From NCBI GenBank assembly GCA_963281255.1, contig OY725490.1, forward strand, positions 4,836,001 to 4,900,000: 64,000 bases of DNA. The letters are read 5' to 3'. Below, one piece after another: positions 43,741 to 54,794 of this stretch. Position numbers and translations under genes: made by a program. The notes beneath the pieces are model-generated. The model ran no database searches, was not told the origin of the DNA, and was given only the letters and a program-made list of their open reading frames with translations. The first letter of the stretch is position 1. Each line of letters opens with the position of its first letter. Origin of the DNA: Aphrocallistes beatrix. Lineage: Eukaryota > Porifera > Hexactinellida > Sceptrulophora > Aphrocallistidae.

Positions 43741-43927
43741 TTTAGAGGGCCTCATATTTCACCAGTGTTACCAATCTCAAGTTTCTAGCTCTAGTTTTTG
43801 TGCAATTCGCAAAATGCACGTAATGATGCTGATTTAGCATATATTGAAACTCGTATGAGTAGGTGCACATCTACATTTATGTTTGCAGCTTCACAAAATA
43901 TTTCAGGGTGATATCTTTTAAACTCTG

Positions 43928-45693
43928 CGGCCGTATTCACTAAGAACTTAAGATCGAACTTAAGATCGATCTTAGTACTTAAGTCTTGAGTTCGATCTTA
44001 AGTCGTATTCACTAAGATTTAAGTTCGATCTTAAGACCGAACTTAAGACCGAACTTTAAGCAACCTAGGGAGGTGTCTTAAGTATTGGAATTGATTCGAT
44101 TTTCACTAATTACCCCATGAATGTTATTCAAACTTACTTCTATCGAACATTGAATCTACCTTGATTGATATTAGACTTCAAATAAAATTTAAATATTTTA
44201 ATTTCCCTTTTTGTGTGTAACATGCAAAATGTATCACATGCTATATTCGTGGCGAATTCTTCTTGGATTTGTAGTATGAATAAACAAACATACATTCTTT
44301 GATCATATAATCATACACTCATTCTAATATGCACAATTATTGAGACAGGCTTTATATATTGATTCACATGAATAATCACTTTGATCCTATTTTCCTATTC
44401 ACAATGATTTTTCCAACAGTATCTGACGTTTCAATCTATAATAGTCCCTCTGCTCTTCTATCAACCTGCTGTAATGGTAATAAGTCTGCAGCCTTCAAGA
44501 GTTCGACCGAATAATCTTGCTCATCAACAGTTCGCCTTCTCTTCCGACTTTTCTTTGATGGCTTACCAGTATATATTGCCGGGATTTCAACTTCTGGAGA
44601 CTCTAAAATTGGAGTATCTTCAAATTCAACGGGACCTGCAGCTGATACTGTTGATGCTATTGGAATTTCGTTGTTCTCAGCTGGTGCTTTGAAAAAGATC
44701 TGCAGCACCTGTAATTCCGCTAAAAGCAAGGGTGTTTTGAAACATCTGTGTTACCCGATCTGCAGAGTCAGAAATACTTCTATCTGCTGATATAATTGCA
44801 TGTCCTCGTCTTCTACCTGCCCAGCAGTGTTTGTACCCCTCCAGTCTTTCTGGCTTCCTGTTTTTGTCAGCAGAATTTCCTGAGCCTCTCAAAATCTCAC
44901 CTGCTGACTCAATTTCATTAATAAGACTGCACTCTTCTTCTCTGGTCCAATTTGCTTTGCGGGATTTGTCCATTTGGTTTGGTATTGTTAATGCAAGTAC
45001 TCAGCAGCAATTTATATACACGGGAGGACGCCGACTTACCATAACCACTAATGACACCAATTATTTCGTAACACCAAATGACGCAGAAATTTTAACGTCG
45101 ATAGAGTTAAATTTATTGTTTTTCTCATATCCGTGTTTATATTTTGTCTTAGAGAGGTTTTCATGTTACAATATATAAAGACACTTGTCGTTTATATGTT
45201 TTGTTCAATATAATATTATGAATTCATGAGGTACAGCTTATGCTCTTTGATAGCTCTTCCTTTGATATTGACAAGTGTAGAATAATTATAGATTACATAC
45301 ATAAAACATTGAATTTTCATATTAGAATTCAAAGTTAAACAAGGATTTCACCACAGATATTGTAAGAGACTCACCAGCAGGCATTCCAGGCGGTACAACT
45401 ACACAGATAAAAGCTATGTCTTACAGGAGTGGGTTAATCAATATTCTTTGCTCCTAATATTGACATTAATTGCCCCAATTTTGCTCAAAAAGAAGAAATA
45501 TAGTTTATTTTCACTAGATCAATAATAAATGACCACTTACCATTACTAATATTATACTTTAGTTTTGTATTTGATTAGTATAATGCTATATTCTAATCAT
45601 ATTAACCCTAACGTTATTTCTAAGTTCTATCTTAAGATCGATCTTAAGACTTAAGATTGATCTTAGTGCTTAAGATCTTAGTGAATACGGCTG
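43928..45693 (-). mobile_element. PIF/Harbinger-like element 2
   Basis: Ends CGGCCGTATTC and GAATACGGCTG, with CTG on both sides (43925-43927, 45694-45696) as for element 1. Subterminal AAGATCGA(A/T)CTTAAG palindromes occur at both ends. The Myb-like coding region runs on the minus strand. The sequence is close to element 1 over most of its length (for example 'cttcttggatttgtagtatg' against 'tcatacaaatccaagaag'). Confidence 0.75.
44436..44973 (-). pseudogene. Myb/SANT-like protein of Harbinger-like element 2, deleted
   Basis: It starts at an ATG with MDKSRKANWTREEECSLINE then IESAGEILRGSGNSADKN. A deletion then removes most of the Myb domain and shifts the frame into RKPERLEGYKHCWAGRRRG. After another frame change near 44700 the C-terminal part reads EFEDTPILESPEVEIPAIYT and KPSKKSRKRRRTVDEQDYSV (a basic, nuclear-localisation-like stretch). 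This middle part is absent from element 1, so the two copies have complementary losses. Confidence 0.65.
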
Positions 45694-45839
45694 CTGGTCT
45701 GTGCACCATTTACGGCCGGCCGGCCCTACACCAACACTAATTTAGTACTGTGCTACTATATTATTATTTTAGATCATAGATCCAATATAATAATATAGGA
45801 AGCACACGAAAAATCGATGGAATGTACTAGTAAACTTGT

Positions 45840-46012
45840 TTTTTTAAATTATAAAGAGTAAGAATAAACCGATTAGTAAGGATAACCCGGTGTCAGAAAA
45901 AAACGTTGAAAATTATTTATAAAAACGAATTAATTAATATCTGCAGGGAAAATTAGCAAGAATAAACCGATAGTAAGGATAACCCGGTGTAGGAAAAAAC
46001 GGTTACGACTGT
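45840..46012. repeat. Pogo-like element remnant
   Basis: The string 'aataaaccgattagtaagga' + 'taacccggtgt' occurs twice (45863 and 45963) and the segment ends GGTTACGACTG-TA. Fits one end of a pogo-like MITE with internal duplication. Left end not defined. Confidence 0.45.
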
Positions 46013-47560
46013 ATATAAACATGATATCAGGACATTTTCCGTTGTTCAAATTTCGATTAGTCATCATATTATTGCACAATAGGTCATTTTAAAGACGATT
46101 TTAATGACTTCCTTAGCTGTTTTAAGCCTCCGAGGTGTTATTAACGTGTGACTTTTATGTAGAAACAAGATTCCTACTAGTTGATTTAAAATTTTAGAAT
46201 TTTTAAATGAAATTGTATTACATTCCTGCGTTTTTATAGTAAAGCATTTGGTTAGTTTGAGCCATATCCTGCGAACTGTCATAACTATTCAAAATTTGAT
46301 CGTTTTTGATAGTCAATAAGTTTATTCCTATTTGATGATGTTACAATTTGAGCTTATAAATTCACATACTATTTTTTGAGTTAATTCTGGTAATTCTTTA
46401 TTTTTGTTACATTTTAAAATCGAACCATAACTCAAAATTCATTAAATTAGAAAGTTCCATTTATAATATTGTAGCTATTGCACCAAGGTTGTGTCAAACT
46501 CAATGATTTGAATTATTTTTTTGTAATATTGCATCTGATCATTTACATAAAACACACCAGATCAATCAATTCAATCATTTGCGCTTATTCAAATCGTTCA
46601 GCTCATTCATTTTAATTATTCAATTCAATTCAATTCAAATCAATCAATTCGATTCAATTCAATTCAATTCAAATCAATTCAATTCAATTTAATTCAATTT
46701 AGATACCGTAGATAATTTTTAGCCCCATTTAGCATTTAGCCCCTGAAGAAAAATAAATGTTTCACAATACATATGCAAGAGAGCTTTCGATAAATATAAC
46801 CGCACGAGTGAACCAAAAAATTTAGAACCTTCTTTTTGGAGGGGGATGGTTCGAGGGCCGGCAACTATTCGAGTATATACAGTCATTCAAATAAAAATCA
46901 ATTCAAATAACTCGAATCAATTATAATCAATTCAAATCAAATCAATTCAATCAAATCAATTCAACTCAATTCAATTCAATATAATTCAATTCAATTAATT
47001 TAAATGAAATTTTAGATAATTCAGATCATTTTATTTTATTCAATGACAACATTCAGATCAATCAACTCAATTATTTCTTATTAACCAACTCAATCAAATC
47101 AAATCAAAAAATGAAGTTTTTTTCAAATCAAATTGATTTGACTCAACCTTGTATTGCACTTTTCAAGACATACCCCTAACTGACCCAAACACGTTTCCAC
47201 AGCAACGTTGACTGGAATGTAGCAATATTCCATGAAAAACATATTAACCCGTTCACATCTCAGTTTTTTGTGAAACTTTTATGATAAAAACACTTCGAAG
47301 TGCTCCTAAACGTCCTCTGAAAATCACCAAATTTGTCACAAATATATCACAAATATGTATTGCGCAACCATATGGTGACTAATCTAAATTTTAACGACGG
47401 ATATGTGTACTTTGACACCATATTTATTTATGCTGGTAATATATTCTAAAGCTATATTGTGCTTTGTTAATGATTTAAGGCAGCTCATGTATTAGTTCAA
47501 CTATCTCCTACCGCATCCCTAGTCCCAAATCCGCAAGTTACTGTGAGGCGTTATATACAT
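46013..47560. repeat. Decayed R2 element expanded by a pentamer satellite
   Basis: R2 landmarks at both sides: 'tttcgattagtcatcatatt', 'attgcacaataggtcatttt' near 46045 and 'cagctcatgtattagttcaa', 'gcaagttactgtgaggcgtt' near 47530. The middle is filled by the AATTC-type satellite (46558-47130) and other sequence. The right terminus may be interrupted by the hAT element at 47566. Confidence 0.55.
46558..47130. repeat. TTCAA pentamer satellite in two blocks
   Basis: Imperfect repeats of TTCAA/AATTCAATTC with ATCAA variants occupy about 46558-46703 and 46885-47130. The blocks are separated by non-repeat sequence (46704-46884) containing 'taccgtagataatttttagc'. No ORF. Confidence 0.85.
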
Positions 47561-47565
47561 TAGGC

Positions 47566-49995
47566 CAAGGGTGCTCAAACGGTGGCCCGCGAGACCATTC
47601 GCTGTGGCCCGCGGATAATTCGTCGCTTGATTTCATTATTCATATATATACAGTAGATTGACGTGCTTCAATCGTCAGATAATAATTGTTTTTTCTAAAC
47701 ACCGTATAGAAATAATATAGATACTCTACAAATGCATCAATGTTCCTAGTATGAATACAGTATTTGGTAACTATAGTTGCATTTACGAATTCTATCAATT
47801 ATTAGAGCTTCACAAGTATAACCTAGGAGGCAGAACCTAAATAGAAATGGCGAGTTCTAGCAGAAAACGAGATTACAGTGAAGTATCTCGCAGTTTCAAT
47901 GAAAAATGGACAGATCTATATTTTTTGTCGAGAGTAATGGAAAGCCTGTTTGTTTAATATGCGGAGAAGCAATGTCTGCTATCAAGGAATACAATTTAAA
48001 AAGACACTACGATACTAAGCATGCAGCCATGTATGCTAGTCTCCAAGGTCAAACACGTACAGACAAACAAAATCGTTTAAGGAAATCTCTAATAACACAG
48101 CAATCAATTTTTAAGAAAGTAGCTACGGAAGCTGATGACTGTGTTAAAGCTAGTTATGTCATTGCTCAAAAAATTGCCAAAAAGTCAAAACCATTTTCCG
48201 ATGGAGAATTTGTAAAAGAGTGTCTCGTGTCAGCAGCTGAATGTGTTTGCCCAAAAAATATTGACAATTTCAAAAATGTATCTCTATCTCGAGCTACTGT
48301 CACTAGAAGAGTGGAAGAATTGGCTATGAATGTCGAGGAAACGTTGAGAACTAAATTACATACATGTATGTTCTACTCATTGGCTTTGGATGAAAGTACT
48401 GATCAAACTGACACTGCACAACTAGCTGTTTTCGTTCGAGGAATTGATCAAAAATTCCATATTTTTGAAGAACTGCTTGCATTGTGCCCTTTGAAAGGAA
48501 GAACAAGGGGTACAGACATTCTGGAAGCGTTGAAAACGGCTCTTATTAGGTACGGCTTAAGTTTGAAAAATCTTGCTGGAGTGGCGACTGATGGAGCTCC
48601 TAGTATGGTTGGAAAAAAAGCCGGGGTGGTAGCTCTTTTGAAAGAAGAGGAAGGAGTGGACTCTGAAAGATTCACGAGCTACCACTGCATAATCCATCAA
48701 GAAAACTTGTGCGCGAAATCTCTCCGCTTTGAGCAAGTTATGAGGGTAATCGCGGACATTGTGAACTTCATCCGAGCAAGAGGTTTGAACCATCGACAGT
48801 TCCAAAATTTTCTTCGAACTGAATGGGAAGCTGAATATGGCGATGTTGTGTATTATTCTGATGTGCGATGGTTAAGTCGTTCAAAAGTACTAACGAGGAT
48901 TTTCGAGTTAAGAGATGCTATCAAATCGTTTATGACAGAAAAAAGAAAACCAGTGCCCGAGTTCAACGATCCAAAGTGGCTTGCTGATTTCGCTTTTCTT
49001 ACTGATATTTCATCGCATTTGAATGACCTCAACTTGAAGCTTCAGTACAAAGATCAATTGGTCCATGTCCTTTTCAACCACGTGAAAGCGTTCGAGATGA
49101 AGTTACATCTTTTCAAAAGTCAGCTTCAAGAAAAGGTTTTGATTCATTTTCAAGCAATGTCAAAACTGCAATGCGCAGAATACGCTCCAGAATATGTAAC
49201 TTCGATATGTCAACTCCAGACTGAATTCCAAGAGAGGTTTCCAGATTTTCGCTCCCGTGAATGTAACCTGAAAATTGCTACTAATCCCTTCTCTGTGAAT
49301 GTGATGGAAGAGGTAGCGGGAGAATTTCAAATGGAGCTCATTGAGCTTCAGTGTGACGAGAACATTAAAACGAAGTTCGCTGATACGCCACTGCTACAAT
49401 TTTATAAAACATGTGTATCAGCGGAAAATTTTCCCATATTGACAACGCACGCAGCAAAAATATTTTCGCTCTTTGGAAACACATATTTATGTGAGCAGAT
49501 GTTCTCCCGCATGAAGCATACAAAATCCACAATTAGATCAACCATCACTGATTCACATTTGGAGCAGTGTCTTCGTCTAGCAACGACTGATATAGAAGCA
49601 GATATTGATTTATTAGTTAAATCCAAGCAACATCATCACTCTCATTAGCGAAATTTCGTAGTTTAGGTAGATTTTTCTACAATGTTATTCTACTACTAAT
49701 ACTATGAACATTATATAGTATACCCCAAATCTAGGTTTAGTACTATTGTCCACTTGCTAGAAAACAAGCTGAGTTCAAAAGAGACATCAAATGATTCGAA
49801 TCCATTCAAAAGATTATAATTTAAGTCAATAACCTGAATTTACAAGTAGAATCCATTGTTAATGCAATATGAGGTCAAATAGTATAGCTTGAAAATTGAT
49901 TAAACTAAAGCCAGAGGCGATCTATGATTTGTGGTCCGTAAGGCGGAGCCTAATTTTTAAAGTGGCCCGTAGATTTAAAAGTTTGAGCACCCCTG
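47566..49995 (+). mobile_element. hAT transposon, nearly intact
   Basis: Ends CAAGGGTGCTCAAAC (followed by GGTGGCCCGCG) and the complement of GTTTGAGCACCCCTG, 14 of 15 matching. Inner ends share 'GTGGCCCG'. Length 2430 bp with a long transposase ORF. The 8-bp flanks differ (cattaggc and tgctaata), so no target duplication is left or the exact ends are off by a few bases. Best-preserved autonomous-type element in the window. Confidence 0.88.
47906..49648 (+). CDS. hAT transposase, GTF2IRD2/ZBED-like group, 580-aa ORF
   Basis: DDE transposase for cut-and-paste movement. Domains: BED-type finger at residues about 10-40 (CLICGEAMSAIKEYNLKRHY, DTKH), catalytic core with SLALDESTDQTDTAQLAVFV (first Asp), GVATDGAPSMVGKKAGVVAL (second Asp), CIIHQENLCAKSL, the DVRWLSRSKVLTRIFELRD block (RW motif), and a C-terminal dimerisation region FGNTYLCEQMFSRMKHTKST. 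The ORF ends at TAG 49646-49648. An earlier ATG at 47847 opens a family-like N-terminus in a different frame and joins through a short T-run at about 47918-47924. One missing T there would explain the break. Function after that is likely lost unless the present start suffices. Confidence 0.9.
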   Translation: MDRSIFFVESNGKPVCLICGEAMSAIKEYNLKRHYDTKHAAMYASLQGQTRTDKQNRLRKSLITQQSIFKKVATEADDCVKASYVIAQKIAKKSKPFSDGEFVKECLVSAAECVCPKNIDNFKNVSLSRATVTRRVEELAMNVEETLRTKLHTCMFYSLALDESTDQTDTAQLAVFVRGIDQKFHIFEELLALCPLKGRTRGTDILEALKTALIRYGLSLKNLAGVATDGAPSMVGKKAGVVALLKEEEGVDSERFTSYHCIIHQENLCAKSLRFEQVMRVIADIVNFIRARGLNHRQFQNFLRTEWEAEYGDVVYYSDVRWLSRSKVLTRIFELRDAIKSFMTEKRKPVPEFNDPKWLADFAFLTDISSHLNDLNLKLQYKDQLVHVLFNHVKAFEMKLHLFKSQLQEKVLIHFQAMSKLQCAEYAPEYVTSICQLQTEFQERFPDFRSRECNLKIATNPFSVNVMEEVAGEFQMELIELQCDENIKTKFADTPLLQFYKTCVSAENFPILTTHAAKIFSLFGNTYLCEQMFSRMKHTKSTIRSTITDSHLEQCLRLATTDIEADIDLLVKSKQHHHSH

Positions 49996-50072
49996 TGCTA
50001 ATATTTCTATGTTATATAAGCCTGTGATCATTACTAGTCCTTAAAAATTCTTCAAATTTAATACATTACTGT

Positions 50073-50222
50073 ATGGAAGAGAAAATTGTCATTTTTGAGA
50101 TTTGGAAACACTTTAAACCTACATGTAGGAAGCTTTCGGAGTGTAGAATCTGTAGGATGGTTATCAAATGCGATGGAGGAGCGACAAAAGGTTTGCGTAT
50201 ACATTTAGAAATGATCCACCAG
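50073..50222 (+). pseudogene. BED zinc-finger fragment of a hAT transposase
   Basis: 50 residues: IFEIWKHFKPTCRKLSECRI then CRMVIKCDGGATKGLRIHLE and MIHQ, i.e. a C..C..H..H BED finger. CDGG.TKGL.(I/V)HL..IH matches the finger of the element at 37168-39059. It is followed by a GT (..CACCAG|GTATAT) that could be a donor, but no catalytic domain lies downstream. Confidence 0.65.
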
Positions 50223-50499
50223 GTATATTGTAAAAACGGAATAATTTGGCAACAATACCTGATAATATACTAATTCCTAAGTGTATTCCTGTAGAAATTC
50301 AATTGAAATTTCAAAATATGAAATCAAGTGATTTTTTATGTAAACAAGCGTGATTCGCTTGCCTGCTTGTTTACAAAAAAGATTCTCGACACAACAACCA
50401 GTTTGAGGCGTTTCTTCCTTGATCATCACGTTTAAGATGTTAATTATTTAGTTTCCGTGATTATTACTCTTGTTCAATGATATACTACATGGGAAATCG

Positions 50500-50616
50500 G
50501 AATTAGACCCAAGGTTGAAGTAGGAATAAGCCCTAAAATTGAAGTAGGAATAAGCCCTAAAATTGAAGTAGGAATAAGCCCTAAAATTGAAGTAGGAATA
50601 AGACCTAAAATTGGGG
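50500..50616. repeat. 24-bp tandem repeat, about 4.5 copies
   Basis: The unit begins TTGAAGTAGGAATAAGCCCT and continues AAAA. Copies at 50516, 50540, 50564 and 50588 are nearly identical (one C to A change in the last), with a diverged copy before. Unit length is a multiple of three, so the minus frame reads a repeated octapeptide (GLIPTSIL), but the ORF shows no other sign of coding. Confidence 0.92.
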
Positions 50617-51391
50617 GAAAAACGAAAGTGAGCATTTTAGGTTTGAAATAGTGTTTAATTGATTGTGAAAGTTGCATTTTATTCGTAAGGGGGCATTATT
50701 TGACATTTTAAGCCGTAATCCTACTTAGTAGTTTTAGGACTTATCCCGCGACTCTACTACATACTTAATTGTTTGAATTGAAAATGTTTCATTTAAATTG
50801 GATGCTTAAAATACTAAAATACAAAGGAATCACCGTACTTAGTATGTTATCATTTAAATAATTGATTCCAGCGTTAAAATAAATCAATTCATGCGAGACA
50901 TCTGTATTGAAGAACTATTAACTAATCCTGAGCAACATACTGACAACACACACAAAGCATAGAATGTCAATGGGGTTGTGTAAAGAAAAGGCTGAGGAGA
51001 GGACAGACAACCAATCCTGAACTCCTAGAAACGCACCTTATCGAATCTTGTTGTAAACGAAAAAAACAAAGCAAACGTCTCAACAAATTGTTTCAGCCAT
51101 TAGAAAATATTATCCAGTTGTCTGAGATTAGACATGTGCATTTGTTATCATTACAATTATTTTAGAATTACTACATTTATCTTATATAACTTCCTATTTA
51201 CTATATGCAATGATTGAAATAGAACAATGATACAATGTATTTTAGAATGTTGGTTCTTGGTTGGAAACCACTTTAATTCAAAACTTCAATTGTTTGTGAA
51301 AACATTCCCTTTAAAATTGAAGTTTAAATTTTTTTATAATATATTGATATTGAAAGTACAATCCTCTATTTAAAAGGATAGCACATACGTA
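50617..51391. other. Unassigned sequence
   Basis: No terminal repeats or domain-bearing frames recognised. A short hairpin-like string 'acaagcgtgattcgcttgcc' near 50344 recalls the R1 head but lacks the rest. Confidence 0.35.
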
Positions 51392-51985
51392 TACAGGGTG
51401 ACAAATAAGTTCTGTCCCATAGTTTAATGTAGTCTATTCTTTACTAACCAACCAAGTCAAGTAATATTGCTGTAACATCAGTTACTATGTTTATTGTAAT
51501 CATATTTCTAAGTTATTTCAACAATCGGAACCAATTAAAAATTTTTTGGAATCATGGAAGAAGACAGGGCGGCTATTATTAAATTTTACCTTCAAGGGAA
51601 AAGTCCGAGCGAAATATTGAAATTTATGGATTTTCTCAAAACGCTCAAAACGCAATCCTCTGGAATTTTCTATATGGTCAATATTGGAGACAAATGCTTG
51701 CTCTACCAGCCACAAGAGTATCGAGTCTCTAGAAAGCTCTCTTTGCAGAGAATGGGAGAAAGTTCCACAGGAAACGATGCGTATCGCTGTTGAATCCGTT
51801 CCTAAGCGACTGAGGGCCGTTGTCTAAAACAAGGGAGGCTACATTGAACAGCTAAATTTGTAATAAATCTGTAGTATGTACTATGATAACTTTCAGCAAA
51901 ATTACAAGTTAATATCTCGTCTTATGATAAAGTTACATATGTATAACAATTTTTAAATGGGACAGAACTTATTTGTCACTCTGTA
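51392..51985 (+). mobile_element. Tc1/mariner-type element, 594 bp, internally deleted
   Basis: Ends CAGGGTGACAAATAAGTTCT (GTCCCAT) and the complement of AGAACTTATTTGTCACTCTG, with TA on both sides. It keeps the two ends of the transposase gene only. Confidence 0.85.
51554..51825 (+). pseudogene. Tc1/mariner-type transposase, fused N- and C-terminal pieces
   Basis: It begins MEEDRAAIIKFYLQGKSPSE (HTH start). After the deletion another frame encodes SLQREWEKVPQETMRIAVES and VPKRLRAVV, the C-terminal helix block common in these transposases. The DDE core is missing. Non-functional. Confidence 0.7.
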
Positions 51986-54235
51986 CATACATTATGTCAA
52001 TACACCAGCAGGAGGGGCCCGTGTTCATTAAGAAGTTAAGTAACCTAATATTAGTGATTCTAGGAAAATATAAAATGTAGTTTTCTATTGAAAAGTCTAA
52101 ATGTTAATATTTAGATGAATTTCCAATTCAAATTATAATTCTTGCAGGTTTCTCACATTTTTGGGAAGAAATCACAAAATTAGTCAATTTTTAAAAAAAG
52201 AATTGACCTTAATACACTTGTGAATAATATTTATAAAATTTCCAGAATATACCTTCGTCTAAACCCTAAGATCCTCTCCCTATAATACGTACAAGGACCC
52301 ATTGATAAATTAAGCAAAATGCATTCCTAGTGTCAACTACTTGTGGACTAATAATCAATTGAGCATGTTGATTTTTTTCCTCGCTTAAGGAACTTACTAG
52401 TTACCATACAAGAAAGTCTTTGACATGTGTTTCTCCCAAAGTGGACTTTTTTAAATTGTTTAAAATATGTCTCTTGGGTATATTTTACATTCAGTATACG
52501 TTGCCCCTCCGATAATTCACCGTTTAATTGAAATCAATTGATGATATATTACAAAGTAATACATATATCATATTATCTATAAGATAAAAGATTCGATATA
52601 ATTCAGAAATAAGGTAATTGATGCAATACATATGATGAAAAGCTGGATTTGGAAAAACATTCAAAGTGAATTTACGAAATTTAATAAATGGTGGAATTCG
52701 ATTAAGCGCAGGGGATCGGAAAAGTACACAAATTATTAAGGGGAGAGGGTGTTTTTACGGGTCCATATAGTAAACATTTGACAAAAAACAAAGCGGTATG
52801 TGCAAATCTTGATACTAACCTGGAACTTGGCAGTTACTTTAGAGCATTTGAATTGCTATAAAAAGGAAGCCACTCTAGAGTTCATCCTTGACTCAGAACT
52901 TTTGATATTTTAATGACTCTCTGTATTATAATTTAGGGAAATTTCTGAAAATACACAACTTTCGCTAAAGAAATTTAACAAAAGCTCTCAAAGGGGGGAT
53001 TTGGGATACCAAAATCACATGGAGCAAAAACCTGCAAAGGGATCAGGGGAATCAATATACAGCAGCTCTCTCAACTTTCAAGATCTCGTTGTTGTTTCTT
53101 ACGATTTTAGAACCACTGTTCTTAATAGTAGATTCCAATATCTCACAATCTAGAATCACTGTCATAATACAATTTTTCCATATCTTACGATTTGTCACTT
53201 GCCATCCATGATTTAGTGAAATTACAGGTTGAGAGGCCTGGATACATTAGACCTTCGATTATTCAAACAGTTCGAGCACCACTTAGTCTATAAATATTTT
53301 TCGTCAAATTTGAAAAGTAATGCGCTGGAAAAATTTTTGCAGAGGTGAGATAATTTCGTTAGATCTTCGAACTTCGAGACTCATCATTTGATACCGACAT
53401 GCTAGTTTTCATAACTCTACGAATGGCAAATTCTTCAATCAATTCGATTAAAAATCAAAGAAAATGATATAGTGTACAGACTGTGAGTGCAGCTCCATTC
53501 AGAAGATTGTAGGGCATCGGTATAATATACAGGCTTAATTGAGTTTTAAACAATTATTTCATTTCAGCCAACCAAATCTCAAGTTTAGTATGTGTGATTC
53601 TAACTCGTTTATGCGCATAGAGTTAGGTATAATCCATTATTAATCCGTTACATTGAATTATATAGTAAATAACTATTACAATTTCAATGAGCAGCGCATT
53701 TTGTCGCATTTTAGGCGAAGTGTGAAAACTTGAATAATATTCAGATCAGGTTAGACAATCTGAGTTGTTTATATTCATGGAGTTCAGTGTAATCCCTATT
53801 AGTCAATGAAATTAAAATCAACTGTAATGTCAAATCTTTGGATTCTGATTGGCAAATACATTTGACACTTTTGGGAAAAAGTTATGAAGATTTTCCAAAT
53901 TTTGAACCATATTTAAATACCCACCATATAAGGAAAATATGGTCCAGCTTTGTGCAATTTGGTCTAAGAGAATTTGTAGCGAGAAGCCGTCGTAGGGAGG
54001 GATGGCCGATCATGACAGAATGAATCTCGTATACTAGGAACTCACTAAAATCCTGGCGTTTTAATATACAAGATTTGGACACTCTAACCAGTTCAGGATA
54101 TCCCATTTTCTACAATTTATAATTTGGCTAATAAAAGAATTTAGTGCCATTTCCTGATTTCTATTCTATGATATTCATTATCAGTTGATTTGTTATCCGT
54201 ATGATATCAAAATAATATTTCTCAATTGATATAAT
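51986..54235. other. Unassigned sequence, 2.2 kb
   Basis: No repeat end, domain or RNA gene recognised. 'caaaatgcattcctagtgtc' and other R2-like words are too weak to call. The frame 53838-54023 has no known domain. Confidence 0.35.
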
Positions 54236-54790
54236 ACAAGCGCGCTTCGCTTGCTTGCGCTGCGCGGCTGGTGGACACTTCGTGTCCGCAGGAGGCTCCC
54301 TTCGATCGCCTGGAGGTGACATTGGTTAATTAAACGGGAGATATCATATCTAAATGTGCCCATCTTAGTTTTAAAATCGATATCACTCGAAAAATCACCA
54401 AATTTGTCAATTTTTAAAATTTGATGAGTAATGATGACGTCATAACAAAGTGATGAGTCATCATTTTTTGGTGTTAGTTGCATCATATGTGACGCATGTT
54501 AGTATACAGATTCTATTAAAATTTCAGCATTCTATCTCCTATAATGGCTGAGTTATGCTCGAATAACTGTATTGCTTAACTTTTAAAAATGTGACAATGA
54601 CGTCATAATTCCATGATGAGTCGACATTTTTGTCTGAGCTCAGAACTTACTGGAGCCATAGCCAAAAGACTCCCACATGCCAAAAATCAGCTTTCTGGGC
54701 CTGACAGTTTCTTCAATCAATTCGTTACAGAGATACATATATATACACACATACATATATATAGATTAATCGAGTTTTAATAGTAAGGAT
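54236..54790 (+). mobile_element. R1 copy, full body with right end motif
   Basis: Starts ACAAGCGCGCTTCGCTTGCT; head hairpin GGTGGACAC-TTC-GTGTCCGCA (one arm mutated) and GGCTCCC-TTCG-GTCGCC. The body includes the CRE-like palindromes 'gatgacgtcat' and 'aatgacgtcat'. The tail 'agtttcttcaatcaattcgt' is followed by a TA-rich run and ATTAATCGAGTTTTAATAGT + AAGGAT. A good reference for the family. Confidence 0.9.
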
Positions 54791-54794
54791 GATA

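Noticed and set aside
46558-47130. Origin or centromere satellite
   Set aside because: Two short imperfect blocks of a pentamer do not support a centromere or origin claim.
50500-50616. Possible CRISPR-like array
   Set aside because: The 24-bp units are directly adjacent with no spacers, and the DNA is eukaryotic. It is a minisatellite.
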